Assembly (NCBI GenBank): GCA_033762735.1 | Contig: JANRLJ010000069.1 | Location: forward strand, 1 to 64,000 | Length of the DNA: 64,000 bases | Direction of reading: 5' to 3' | From: JANRLJ01 sp033762735 | Lineage (GTDB): Bacteria > Chloroflexota > Anaerolineae > Aggregatilineales > Phototrophicaceae | Shown: positions 41,057 to 49,425 of the stretch, one piece after another | Layout: every line of letters begins with the position of its first letter | Numbering within the stretch: position 1 is the stretch's first letter | Notes under the pieces: generated by a model | Told to the model about the DNA's origin: nothing | What the model saw: the letters and a program-made list of their open reading frames with translations, nothing else | The model's database searches: none | Made by a program: the position numbers and the translations under genes

Positions 41057-42682
41057 TTAAGACAATTCGATGATAACGCCTTCGTCGGGGCGGATTTCCA
41101 GACTGCCCAGTTCCACCTCGCGTTCGCCGTCCATCATCGTGCTGAGGGCAATTTTACCTTTTGCCGCGCCCAAATTGAACGCCGCAGAAATGGCCTTGCT
41201 CTCGAAGTTCAGCACGACCAGCCGCCGCTGACCTTCATACTCACGAATGAAGGCGAACAGTCCAGGGGGCGCATCCAGCGGGACATAGCTGCCGCTGTGC
41301 AGCGCGGGCGTGGCCTTGCGATAGGCCAGCAGCGTCTTATAGAAGTTCAGCGTCGAGGCCGGGTCGGCCTGCTGCGCGGCGACATTGACCGTCTGATAAT
41401 CCGGCGCAAGCGGCAGCCAGGGATGCACGGCGGGCAGTGTAAAACCAGCGTTGTGGCGCTCATCCCACTGCATCGGGGTGCGCACTGGGTCGCGGCTCAT
41501 GCCGGGGACGTTGATGCCCCAGGGGTCCTGTACCAATTCCTGCGGGATTTCGACGTTGGTCATGCCGAGTTCCTCGCCGTAGTAGATGGTCGGCGTGCCG
41601 CGCAGCGTCAGCAGCAGCATCGCGGCCACGCGCACCTGATTCTGGCCCACGCGGGTGGCAACGCGCATGTAGTCGTGGTTGCCCATCACGTAATTCGGCC
41701 AGCCGTGCGGGGGAATGGCGGCGTCGTATTCGTCCACATGCGCCTTCACGTCGTGGGCATTCCAGGGTGTGACCAGCAGCTTGAAGTTAAACGGCAGGTG
41801 CAGTTCGTTGCCCTGGCCGCTGGGCTGCGGGTCGCCGTAGTATTCCATCAGTTTGGGCAGCGGCAGGAAGTAATCGATTTCGCCAATGGAGACGCGCTCC
41901 TCAAATTCATCGAACACCTGGCGGAACGGCTTGACGACCATCTCATGCACTTCGGGGCGGCTCTCGCTGTAGACGCGCCGCTGCATGGTGTAGGACAATT
42001 CGCCTTCCTCATAGTTCTCGTTGACCGGGTTGTCGCGGAACTGGTCGTCCTTGATGGTGCAGTGGATCACATCGATGCGGAAGCCATCCACGCCCCGCGC
42101 CAGCCAGAAGCGAATCGACTCCTGCATGGCTGCCAGCACTTCGGGATTGCGATAGTTCAGGTCGGGCTGTTCCGGCAGGAAGTTGTGCATGTAATACTGG
42201 TGCGTCCCCTCGTCCATCGTCCAGGACGGGCCGCCGAAATAGGACAGCCAGTTATTGGGCGGGGTGCCGTCCGGCTTGGGATCATGCCACAGATACCAGT
42301 CGCGCTTGGGGCTGTCCTTGGACTGGCGCGCCTCGATAAACCAGGGGTGACGGTCGGACGTGTGGCTGGGCACGAGATCGAGCAGGATTTTGATGCTGTG
42401 CTTGTGCGCCTTCGCCAGCAGTTCATCGAAATCAGCCAGCGTCCCGAAGTCGGGATGGATGTTCGTGTAGTCCGAGACATCATAGCCGAAATCTGCCATT
42501 GGTGAAGGGAAAACAGGCGAGAACCAGATCGCGTCAATGCCGAGCCACGCGAGGTAATCCAGCTTGTCGATCATGCCGCGCAGATCACCGATGCCATCGC
42601 CGCTTTTGTCCATAAAGCTGCGCGGGTAAATCTGATACACCACGCCGCGCTGCCACCACAGAGTGCCTGAAGGGTTGGTCAT
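41057..42682 (-). CDS. GH13 alpha-glucosidase (oligo-1,6-glucosidase-like)
   Basis: 541 residues, typical length. Conserved GH13 regions: DLVPSHTS; nucleophile D204 in GFRIDVIH; acid/base E268 in SIGEIDYF; and D337 in MGNHDYMR. QPDLNYRNPEV and the N-terminal WWQRGVVYQIYPRSF place it with the oligo-1,6-glucosidase/alpha-glucosidase subfamilies. The C-terminal beta domain is complete. There is no signal peptide, so it acts in the cytoplasm on imported malto- or isomalto-oligosaccharides. No sugar transporter is adjacent. Confidence 0.93.
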   Translation of the reverse strand: MTNPSGTLWWQRGVVYQIYPRSFMDKSGDGIGDLRGMIDKLDYLAWLGIDAIWFSPVFPSPMADFGYDVSDYTNIHPDFGTLADFDELLAKAHKHSIKILLDLVPSHTSDRHPWFIEARQSKDSPKRDWYLWHDPKPDGTPPNNWLSYFGGPSWTMDEGTHQYYMHNFLPEQPDLNYRNPEVLAAMQESIRFWLARGVDGFRIDVIHCTIKDDQFRDNPVNENYEEGELSYTMQRRVYSESRPEVHEMVVKPFRQVFDEFEERVSIGEIDYFLPLPKLMEYYGDPQPSGQGNELHLPFNFKLLVTPWNAHDVKAHVDEYDAAIPPHGWPNYVMGNHDYMRVATRVGQNQVRVAAMLLLTLRGTPTIYYGEELGMTNVEIPQELVQDPWGINVPGMSRDPVRTPMQWDERHNAGFTLPAVHPWLPLAPDYQTVNVAAQQADPASTLNFYKTLLAYRKATPALHSGSYVPLDAPPGLFAFIREYEGQRRLVVLNFESKAISAAFNLGAAKGKIALSTMMDGEREVELGSLEIRPDEGVIIELS

Positions 42683-42721
42683 GTGTTCATTGTCCTTGTG
42701 TGAAAAGGTCTTTTCTGCTGC

Positions 42722-42745
42722 GGGCGAGGCACACCACGCCCCTGC
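42722..42745 (-). repeat. Degenerate REP palindrome
   Basis: On the minus strand GCAGGGGCGTGGTG, then TGCCTCGCCC. Upstream of the GH13 gene. Confidence 0.5.
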
Positions 42746-42822
42746 AAGTGCGCAACTTTAGCGGGTTGAAGGACTGTCTACAACCGAATTAAAAAGGTGG
42801 AATGATGAGCAAATTTAACGGC

Positions 42823-42848
42823 GAGGACACGGCATGCCGTGTCCCTAC
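42823..42848 (-). repeat. REP palindrome (ACACGGCATG variant)
   Basis: On the minus strand GTAGGGACACGGCATG, then CCGTGTCCTC. Nearly identical to the copy at 45298-45325. Confidence 0.7.
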
Positions 42849-42906
42849 TTCGTGTCGATCTGATTTCAAAAACTCATTGCTCATTGCTCATCGCTTTTTT
42901 CTGCAC

Positions 42907-43209
42907 TTAAAGTTTGCGCGGGTAGCCAATCGCCTCAATCGCCTTCGCCACGCCGAAATCCTTCGCGCTGAGTTTATGCCCCGCGTCGTGGGTCGTAAAG
43001 CGCAGGGTGACTTTGCGCCAGCCAATCGTGATGTCGGGGTGATGATCGTGACCTTCCGCCACTGTGCCAGCAGCAGTAGCGAAGGCCAGACCAGACAGGT
43101 AATTATCGAACTTAAACGTTTTCACAATTGCATCACCGTCGCGCTCCCAGCCATCCAGTTCAGCCAAGCGTTCGGTGATGTCCTGCTCGCTCAGTGCGGG
43201 CGTTGCCAT
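42907..43209 (-). CDS. phhB: 4a-hydroxytetrahydrobiopterin dehydratase (PCD/DCoH)
   Basis: 100 residues, the family's usual size. Active-site segment AEGHDHHPDITIGW with the conserved histidines, then VTLRFTTHDAGHKLSAKDF. The enzyme recycles 4a-hydroxy-pterin formed by aromatic amino-acid hydroxylases. No such hydroxylase or pterin gene is in the window, and stand-alone homologues often have uncertain roles (some relate to molybdopterin chemistry). It diverges from pepF. Confidence 0.93.
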   Translation of the reverse strand: MATPALSEQDITERLAELDGWERDGDAIVKTFKFDNYLSGLAFATAAGTVAEGHDHHPDITIGWRKVTLRFTTHDAGHKLSAKDFGVAKAIEAIGYPRKL

Positions 43210-43349
43210 GATACGCTCCTTTGTTCGTTCGTCACGAGGATTAAGTCTAACGTACTCTGATGAACATTCTGTTAAAGTTCATCTGTGCAGCAAGGGTGAA
43301 TCCCACTACAATCTGTGCCATTGAAAATTTTTTCAACGGAGCAGTTGTG

Positions 43350-45164
43350 ATGATTAACACCCCTGAACAGGTGACAGGCGCGGAGAGCGTCGTCTGGGAT
43401 TTGTCCCCGCTCTACAACGGCGTGGACGACCCGGCCATTGACCGCGATATGCAGCGCCTGACCACGATGGCCGACTCGTTTGCCGCCCGTTATAAGGGCA
43501 GCGTCGGCGAACTGGACGCGCCGGAACTGCTGGAAGCGGTGCAAACGCTGGAGAGTATTTATGACCTGAGCGGGCGCATGGGCGGCTTCGCCAACCTGGT
43601 CTATTCCACCGACACGGGCGACCCCAGGAACGGCGCGCTCCTCCAGAAAGTGACCGAGTTCGACGCGCAGCTCAGCCAGAAACTCGTCTTTTTTCAGTTG
43701 GAGTGGAACAACGCGGCGGACGAGTATGTGAAGCATGTCCTGGCTGATCCGATCCTCGCCAATTACCGCCACGCGCTGGAAGCCGACCGCCGCTATAAGC
43801 CCTATCAACTCAGCGAAGTGGAAGAACAACTGCTGATGGAAAAGGACGTGACGGGGCGCAGCGCATGGCAGCGCTTCTACACGCAGTTGACCAGCAGTAT
43901 GCGCTACGATTTCGACGGGCAAAAGCTGACGCTGACGGAAGTCCTCACCAGGCTGTACGATGAAGATCGCGACGTGCGGCGCAAGGCGGCGGACTCCATT
44001 ACGGAAGGGCTGCGCACCAACGCCATGCAGATCACCTATATACACAACGTCCTGGCGGCGGATAAAGCGTCGGATGATCGGCTGCGCGGCTACCCAAGCT
44101 GGATTGCCTCCCGTAACCTGAGCAACAAAGCGCCGGATGCGGTGGTCGATGCGCTGGTGCAGGCCGTCACGTCCAATTATGACATCGTAGCGCAGCACTA
44201 TAATCTGAAACGCCGCCTGCTTGGTCTGGATGATCTGTACGAGTACGACCGCTATGCGCCGCTGCCGCTGAAAGAGAGCGAGGCGTTCTATAGCTGGGAA
44301 GAAGCCCGTTCGATTGTGCTGAACGCCTTCCATGCCTTCAGCCCGGAGATGGGGCAGATCGCGCAGCGCTTCTTCGATGAGAACTGGATTCATGCCGCGC
44401 TCGGCCCGAACAAGAGCGGCGGTGCCTATGCCAACCCGGTTGTGCCGAGCGTGCATCCCTATGTGTTCGTGAACTACACGGGCAAGGCGCGGGATGTCTC
44501 CACGCTGGCGCACGAACTGGGGCACGGCATTCACATGGTTCTCTCCGCCCAGCAGACGCTCTATAACTATTACACACCCCTGACGACAGCGGAAATGGCC
44601 TCGGTGTTTGCCGAAATGGTGGTCTTCAACGACCTGATGCAGCGCGAGGCCGACCCTGAAGTGCGCCTGTCGATGCTGTTGACCAAAATTGAGGACAGCT
44701 TTAGCACAGTCTTCCGGCAGACGGCGATGAACCGCTTCGAGGAAGCCTTCCACACCGCCCGCCGCGAACAGGGCGAACTAACCACCGAGCAGTTCAGCGA
44801 AATGTGGCTGACGACGCAGCGGGCGATGTTCGGGGACAGCGTGACGCTGCGCGAGGAATATGGCATCTGGTGGACGTATATCCCGCACTTTATCGGCACA
44901 CCGGGCTATGTGTATGCCTATGCCTTCGGGGAACTGCTGGTGCTGGCGCTGTTCAATCTGTATCAGGAGGAAGGCGCGTCCTTCATCCCCAAGTACCTGA
45001 ACGTGCTGGCGGCGGGCGGCAACGATTACCCGGAAAAAATTCTAGCGCAGGTCGGTGTTGATCTGAACGACCCGGCCTTCTGGAACAAGGGGCTGGACGC
45101 GATCCGGTCGCTGGTGGCGCAGGAAGAAGCTCTCGCGCGTGAGGTCTATCCCGACAAGCTCTAA
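43350..45164 (+). CDS. pepF: Oligoendopeptidase F, M3 metallopeptidase
   Basis: 604 residues from ATG 43350 (MINTPEQVTGAESVVWDLSP), preceded by GGAG; the longer frame from 43260 lacks homology and contains the promoter (TACAAT at 43307-43312). Zinc site LAHELGHGIH near 388-392 with the third-ligand glutamate further on in AEMASVFAEMVVF. The N-terminal helical part is typical of the pepF/M3 clan. It cleaves peptides of about 7-17 residues in the cytoplasm. Monocistronic. Confidence 0.94.
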   Translation: MINTPEQVTGAESVVWDLSPLYNGVDDPAIDRDMQRLTTMADSFAARYKGSVGELDAPELLEAVQTLESIYDLSGRMGGFANLVYSTDTGDPRNGALLQKVTEFDAQLSQKLVFFQLEWNNAADEYVKHVLADPILANYRHALEADRRYKPYQLSEVEEQLLMEKDVTGRSAWQRFYTQLTSSMRYDFDGQKLTLTEVLTRLYDEDRDVRRKAADSITEGLRTNAMQITYIHNVLAADKASDDRLRGYPSWIASRNLSNKAPDAVVDALVQAVTSNYDIVAQHYNLKRRLLGLDDLYEYDRYAPLPLKESEAFYSWEEARSIVLNAFHAFSPEMGQIAQRFFDENWIHAALGPNKSGGAYANPVVPSVHPYVFVNYTGKARDVSTLAHELGHGIHMVLSAQQTLYNYYTPLTTAEMASVFAEMVVFNDLMQREADPEVRLSMLLTKIEDSFSTVFRQTAMNRFEEAFHTARREQGELTTEQFSEMWLTTQRAMFGDSVTLREEYGIWWTYIPHFIGTPGYVYAYAFGELLVLALFNLYQEEGASFIPKYLNVLAAGGNDYPEKILAQVGVDLNDPAFWNKGLDAIRSLVAQEEALAREVYPDKL

Positions 45165-45241
45165 GGAAAAGCAATGAGCGATACGTGTGTCTTTGGATGA
45201 CAAACGCGCTCTGGCGAATTGTCTGGAAAATCGATTTGACG

Positions 45242-45269
45242 GTAGGGGAGTACCTGTGTGTACTCCCGC
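45242..45269 (+). repeat. REP palindrome (AGTACC variant)
   Basis: GTAGGGGAGTACCTG, then TGTGTACTCCCGC. Forms an inverted pair with the next copy, 28 bases away, between convergent genes. Confidence 0.65.
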
Positions 45270-45297
45270 TTCCTGCTTTGAGATAGCTGGGCAAAAT

Positions 45298-45325
45298 GGG
45301 AGGACACGGCATGCCGTGTCCCTAC
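45298..45325 (-). repeat. REP palindrome (ACACGGCATG variant)
   Basis: On the minus strand GTAGGGACACGGCATG, then CCGTGTCCTCCC. Same variant as at 42823. Confidence 0.7.
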
Positions 45326-45422
45326 AATCCCAGGTTGGCATTGATAAGGGCGACTCAACGCACACCGCTGCGCTCGTTCGCTGAGTTTCTACTCGTTACT
45401 CTCGACTCGGTACTCAGTACTG

Positions 45423-46928
45423 CTACCCCGGCCAACTGTACTGCACGGTGTAGGTAATCACGACTTCCGCGCCCGGTTCGACCTGCACCCGGAATTCAAT
45501 CGTGTTGCTGTTGAGCTGGCTGAACTCATGGCTGGCGTTGAGGATTTCCCAGTTGCTCCAGCGGAACAGATTCTCCGGCACACGGATTTCAACCGTCTCA
45601 TCGTCCTTGCGGTTGCGGAGGCGGATTTCATACGTCTCCTGCAAGACGTTACTGGAAACAAGGCGGTACTCGGTCTGGATGCGTTCGCCGACCAGATCGA
45701 AGGCGTTGCCCAGGTAAAGCTGCACGTCCTCGCCCATCGGGGTTTGGTCGATGGTGTTCTCACCGATCAGCAGCGCCGCGCCGTCGGTGTCTTCCTGATA
45801 CACGCGCACCCGCCCTGCCGGAAGATCAGCCCCTACGCCGCCATCCTCGCTTGTGGTGAATTCCAGCCAGTTCTGCACGTCGGTCACGCCCGTTTGCCCG
45901 TAGTACTGGTCGGTCTGCGCATAGCCGTAGTTGAAGAAAGCGGGGCTGCCATCATAGACGTAGAACGTGCTGCCGGGGATGCCCGCACCTGTCACGAACT
46001 CGACCTGCTTGCTTTCGTTATCCGCAATCGTCACCGGACGCTGCACTTCATAAAGCTGATACTCGAAGAACTCGCGCTGTTCCACCGGGGGAGCCGACGG
46101 AACCGCCCGTGCCATGTCTGCTTCGGCGAAATCCATCACCATTGCTTCGGGCGCGACTCGGTTGACATCCCCCGCGACCAGCTTCAACTGCGCGTCGCGG
46201 TAGGTCGCACCCGAAGTGTTGCTAAGCGTGACCCAGCCATTGAGGTCGAGCGAGGTGTTATCCGTGCTGAGCAGCAGAATATAGTCGGCTGTCCAGGAGA
46301 GTCCGCCCGTCAGATAGGTCAGTTCCACCTGCTGATCGCCACTTTGCGCCGCTTCCACCAGCCAGCGCAGCGTCGGGCGCGTAATCAGGCCGTCGGGCAG
46401 TTCGGGGAAGCGCACATCACGAGCATTCGCCAGCGAGACGACGATGATCTGACCATCTTCCTGCCGCAGGATGATCTCGCCGTTACGACCGCTGAGAAGC
46501 TGCCCCCGAAATGTGGTGCCGTCTTCCACCGTGACTTCGATCACTTCGTCAATGTAGCGTTCCAGCAGTGCCGCGCTGTTGACCAGATCGAAGACATAAT
46601 TCTGTTCCAGCACATAGGTGCCTTCGGGGTCGGTCAGGCTGCGGAAACTGACCGATGTGGCGTCGATGCTGGCGGCCACATCCGTGAAGTCGATGGTGTT
46701 GATGCCCTGTTGCAGCGTGAAGGTGCGGCGATCCTGAATCAGCGCCGTCCCCTGGTTATAGACCGTCACGGCCACGCCGCTGGTGACGGCTTCGCCGCCG
46801 GGTTGTGCAGGTGTTCCTTCGGGTGTGGTTTCTGGTGTGGCATCCTGCGCGGCGATGATGCCGCCCATCAGCAGCAGGAGCGTCATTGTAAGGGCGGCCA
46901 GGGCAAGAATAGGTTTACGTGCAGGCAT
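45423..46928 (-). CDS. Secreted DUF4139-domain protein
   Basis: 501 residues. Signal sequence (ILALAALTMTLLLLMGGIIA) and a Thr/Pro-rich linker (TPETTPEGTPAQPGG). The body matches DUF4139: VTVYNQGTALIQDRRTFTL, an SM-like beta insert TTFRGQLLSGRNGEIILRQE, LTYLTGGLSWTADYILLL, and a C-terminal sandwich YEIRLRNRKDDETVEIRVPE. The family is widespread in extracytoplasmic proteins and of unknown activity. It is transcribed after the repeat protein at 47038, with a REP element between. Confidence 0.8.
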   Translation of the reverse strand: MPARKPILALAALTMTLLLLMGGIIAAQDATPETTPEGTPAQPGGEAVTSGVAVTVYNQGTALIQDRRTFTLQQGINTIDFTDVAASIDATSVSFRSLTDPEGTYVLEQNYVFDLVNSAALLERYIDEVIEVTVEDGTTFRGQLLSGRNGEIILRQEDGQIIVVSLANARDVRFPELPDGLITRPTLRWLVEAAQSGDQQVELTYLTGGLSWTADYILLLSTDNTSLDLNGWVTLSNTSGATYRDAQLKLVAGDVNRVAPEAMVMDFAEADMARAVPSAPPVEQREFFEYQLYEVQRPVTIADNESKQVEFVTGAGIPGSTFYVYDGSPAFFNYGYAQTDQYYGQTGVTDVQNWLEFTTSEDGGVGADLPAGRVRVYQEDTDGAALLIGENTIDQTPMGEDVQLYLGNAFDLVGERIQTEYRLVSSNVLQETYEIRLRNRKDDETVEIRVPENLFRWSNWEILNASHEFSQLNSNTIEFRVQVEPGAEVVITYTVQYSWPG

Positions 46929-47005
46929 GAGCTTGATGTCCTTTCAGGTTGGAGCAGGTATAAAAAGACTGAACACGAACAGAGACAGAATCTGAGATGT
47001 TTTTC

Positions 47006-47033
47006 GTAGGGGCGAGGCATGCCTCGCCCGTAC
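47006..47033 (+). repeat. REP palindrome (AGGCATGCCT core)
   Basis: GTAGGGGCGAGGCATG, then CCTCGCCCGTAC, ending 4 bases before the stop of the next gene. Confidence 0.75.
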
Positions 47034-47037
47034 AACG

Positions 47038-48705
47038 TTAGCGAATCTCCGCTGTGACCACATAGCCGTTGACGTTGATCGTATAGCGTCCCGGTCGCAG
47101 CGCCCCCAGCGCAATGTTCTCCTGATAATCGCTGATGACCATCGGGCACATGGCATCCGGCGGCAGTTCACGGTAAAGCTCGATGGTGATGGTGTTCCCG
47201 GTCTGCCGCTGAACAAGCTGTGTCTCCGCCGTGCAGCCGTCGGGGATATACCCTGTGATTTCCAGACTGACCTGCGGCGGCGCGGATGGCGGGAAGGATT
47301 CCATGATGAGCACATCCACATCATTGATGACATGATAGGCGCGGTTGGCGATGGTCGAGGGCGGCGTGGCACGTGCGCCTCTCGGCAGCGGCGGCGCGGT
47401 CGGATTGCCGCCTGCCTGCCCACCACGCGGTGATGGAGGCGGCGTCGGGGTGCCAGGCATCTGTTGTGCGGGGGGCGGGAAGGGCGTCAGGGTGGCCGGG
47501 AATTCCGAACCGGAAATTTCCAGAACGCCTTCCACACCATTCACATGGTAGCGGTAGCTGCCGGGTGGGAGCGTCGGGCTGGGTTCCAGCAGGTAAGTAA
47601 AGTTATACGTCCAGGCGCGAACGTTGATTGGGCAGTTCAGCCGACCGGGACTGGGGCGGTAGACTTCGACGTTGAGCTGACCCTGTTCAGCAGGGACGAC
47701 GCGGGCGCGAATGGGCAGCACACATCCATCCGCATTGATGCCGCTGATTTGCAGCGCGGTCTGAGGTGGGAAGCTTTCCAGCGTGAGCACCTCTACCGCG
47801 TCTACTTCCATCAACTGGCGTTCGGTCGGGATCAGTTCGGCGAAATCAATCGTCAGCAGTGCGACATAATCGTTGATCTCAATGGCATAGTGTGTATAGG
47901 CGACATCTTCGATAAAGCGCCCGCTCTCGATCAACCGCCGCAGATCAAGCGTGACGGTGTACTCGAACGGAAGCACGTTCATCGGGCACATCACATCCGC
48001 CGGGACTTCGCGGAACAGCCCAATCGACGCCCACCCGCCGAGATAGCTGATCGTCTCTACCGGGGGGAAGTCGCACCCATCCGGCGCATAGCCGCTGATC
48101 TGGAGCGCGAGGGTCGTGCGGCTCTGCGGAGTCAGCGTGACTTCTTCGATCACGTAAGGAATACGGCTGGGCTGTGGCATGATCGGCATCTCCCCTGAAC
48201 CACCACCGAGCGCGTCACTGGTGGCTTCCGGATTGGCAGGTTCGGGCAGGATGAAATACACATCGTCTTCGCGCTCCTCGGTCAGAAAGCCGTTGATGAT
48301 GATGTCGGTGAACAGTGCGTCGGGCGGCTGCACCGTGAGCGTTTCGTCCAGCAGAATCAGCATGGCGGGGCAGGTCTGCGCTGGGCTGACTTCCTCAAAG
48401 ACCTCGATGACCAGTGTTGTCCCTTCGATGCGCTGATCGACCAGCAGCGGCAGATTGCAGCCTGTGCCGCGACTGCCGACGAGGTAGAGAGACAGTGTGC
48501 CATTCGCCCCAGACCGGATGTCTCCGCCTGTGAGGTTGACATAAACGCGGAACGGAATCCCGGTCGAAGGTGCGCCGCCGGGCGGTGGCGGGAAGGGCGT
48601 GGGAGTCGGGCGCTGCGCTGTGACTGTCAGCGTGGCAGCCAGCCATAAACCAAATACGAAAAAATGCAGCAGTTTAGGGGCGAAGAAGAACCGTTTTGGA
48701 GCCAT
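47038..48705 (-). CDS. Secreted protein with four ~100-residue Cys-pair repeats
   Basis: 555 residues from ATG 48705, with GGAGG upstream. Signal sequence (LLHFFVFGLWLAATLTVTAQ) and a Pro-rich linker. Four related units follow, each with a PDGC- or TGC-type turn (e.g. ISGYAPDGCDFP; ITGYIPDGCTAE) and a second cysteine in V/E-x-P-x-x-x-C-P (REVPADVMCPM; RELPPDAMCPM), ending in a beta strand with NGY/NG. The paired cysteines probably form one disulphide per unit. A Pro/Gly-rich low-complexity spacer separates units 3 and 4. I do not recognise a named family; an extracellular adhesive or binding protein is likely. Confidence 0.7.
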   Translation of the reverse strand: MAPKRFFFAPKLLHFFVFGLWLAATLTVTAQRPTPTPFPPPPGGAPSTGIPFRVYVNLTGGDIRSGANGTLSLYLVGSRGTGCNLPLLVDQRIEGTTLVIEVFEEVSPAQTCPAMLILLDETLTVQPPDALFTDIIINGFLTEEREDDVYFILPEPANPEATSDALGGGSGEMPIMPQPSRIPYVIEEVTLTPQSRTTLALQISGYAPDGCDFPPVETISYLGGWASIGLFREVPADVMCPMNVLPFEYTVTLDLRRLIESGRFIEDVAYTHYAIEINDYVALLTIDFAELIPTERQLMEVDAVEVLTLESFPPQTALQISGINADGCVLPIRARVVPAEQGQLNVEVYRPSPGRLNCPINVRAWTYNFTYLLEPSPTLPPGSYRYHVNGVEGVLEISGSEFPATLTPFPPPAQQMPGTPTPPPSPRGGQAGGNPTAPPLPRGARATPPSTIANRAYHVINDVDVLIMESFPPSAPPQVSLEITGYIPDGCTAETQLVQRQTGNTITIELYRELPPDAMCPMVISDYQENIALGALRPGRYTINVNGYVVTAEIR

Positions 48706-48899
48706 TATGATGGGTATTCCTCCTTTTCTGAGTCGTGCGGCCTGGGGAGTAGACGACAACGGGCGCGGCATTGTTCCCCTTGTAAAAAAGTGTGAACAAA
48801 TGGCACCAGGAGAAGGCTTCCAGCTGATGGTTGCCGGAAGCGGAGATTGACGCGGCCTCTTCGATTATATGCTGGGTGTGGAAAATGTGGGGAGAAGCG

Positions 48900-48927
48900 G
48901 CAGGGGCGATCTGCCGGATCGCCCTGC
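48900..48927 (+). repeat. REP palindrome (ATCTGCCGGAT core)
   Basis: GCAGGGGCGATCTGCC, then GGATCGCCCTGC, 7 bases past the stop of the selenoprotein gene. Confidence 0.7.
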
Positions 48928-48934
48928 AACGCAC

Positions 48935-49249
48935 TTAATCGTCCTGGCCTGCGCGAATCGACTCTGCCAGGTCGTCGTAGTTAGGAATGAGGTCGCGCAG
49001 TCTGGCGACGATCAGGGTGTGGATTTCGCCTGCTTCGGCGTGGCGTCCCAGCCCTTTCTTGGAAAACATCAGTTCGCCGTTGACCACCAGATCAAAAACA
49101 CCGCCTTTGCTGGGCAGCAGGCGCAACGAGCGGATAAAGGGTTCGATGGTTTTGTCTTTCAGCAGTTCGTCCGTCAGACCGACGGCGCGGGGGGTATAGT
49201 TTCAAGCGGCGCAGTATTCGAGCGAGATGTCGAGCGTGGGTTGCAGCAT
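48935..49249 (-). CDS. SelW-like selenoprotein of the Rdx family (in-frame TGA read as selenocysteine)
   Basis: 104 residues if TGA at codon 16 (49204-49202) is decoded as selenocysteine. The frame opens at ATG 49249, with AAAGGAG about 10 bases upstream. It reads LDISLEYCAAU, i.e. the CxxU redox motif exactly where Rdx proteins carry CxxC or CxxU. It continues without interruption: NYTPRAVGLTDELL, LLPSKGGVFDLVVNGELMFS, KKGLGRHAEAGEI. The last block is the Rdx signature. A hairpin suited to a bacterial SECIS follows the TGA. Ordinary gene calling would see only the 63-codon 3' part. A Cys/Sec thioredoxin-like fold protein, probably a thiol oxidoreductase. SelA, SelB and tRNA-Sec are not in the window. 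Confidence 0.82.
49171..49185 (-). promoter_or_regulatory. Candidate bacterial SECIS hairpin
   Basis: On the minus strand CCGTC-GGTCT-GACGG: a 5-bp stem and 5-base loop beginning GG. The loop starts 22 bases after the last base of the TGA, with 21 bases between. Known bacterial SECIS elements have a G among the first two loop bases and a UGA-to-loop distance of roughly 16-37. Confidence 0.6.
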
Positions 49250-49425
49250 CGCTGGTGTCTCCTTTAGGCTCAGGTAATCCAATAAACGCGCTTCAACCTT
49301 ACCCAATTTTGGTCAGATTGAAAACCACAAACGCCAAAATGACACCATCATGAGCGACAGTTTTTCTTGTTCCCGGATTGGGTTATGGTTGAGGATGTTC
49401 ACAAATCATAGGGAATGGATGACTC

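Noticed and set aside
41048..42505. 485-codon open frame on the + strand
   Set aside because: Antisense shadow of the GH13 gene; composition rich in R/H/V/A without any domain.
43272..44753. 493-codon open frame on the - strand
   Set aside because: Antisense shadow of pepF, whose zinc site and full-length match are unambiguous.
45528..47009. 493-codon open frame on the + strand
   Set aside because: Antisense to the DUF4139 gene; no start signal or homology.
39931..48927. Series of similar palindromes considered as a CRISPR array
   Set aside because: Spacing is irregular (tens of bases to kilobases), copies change orientation and sequence, and no cas gene is present; they are REP elements.
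48935..49126. 63-codon ORF read alone as a truncated protein or pseudogene
   Set aside because: The frame continues upstream through one TGA to a proper ATG with Shine-Dalgarno, and the TGA is precisely at the CxxU position; selenocysteine explains it better than decay.
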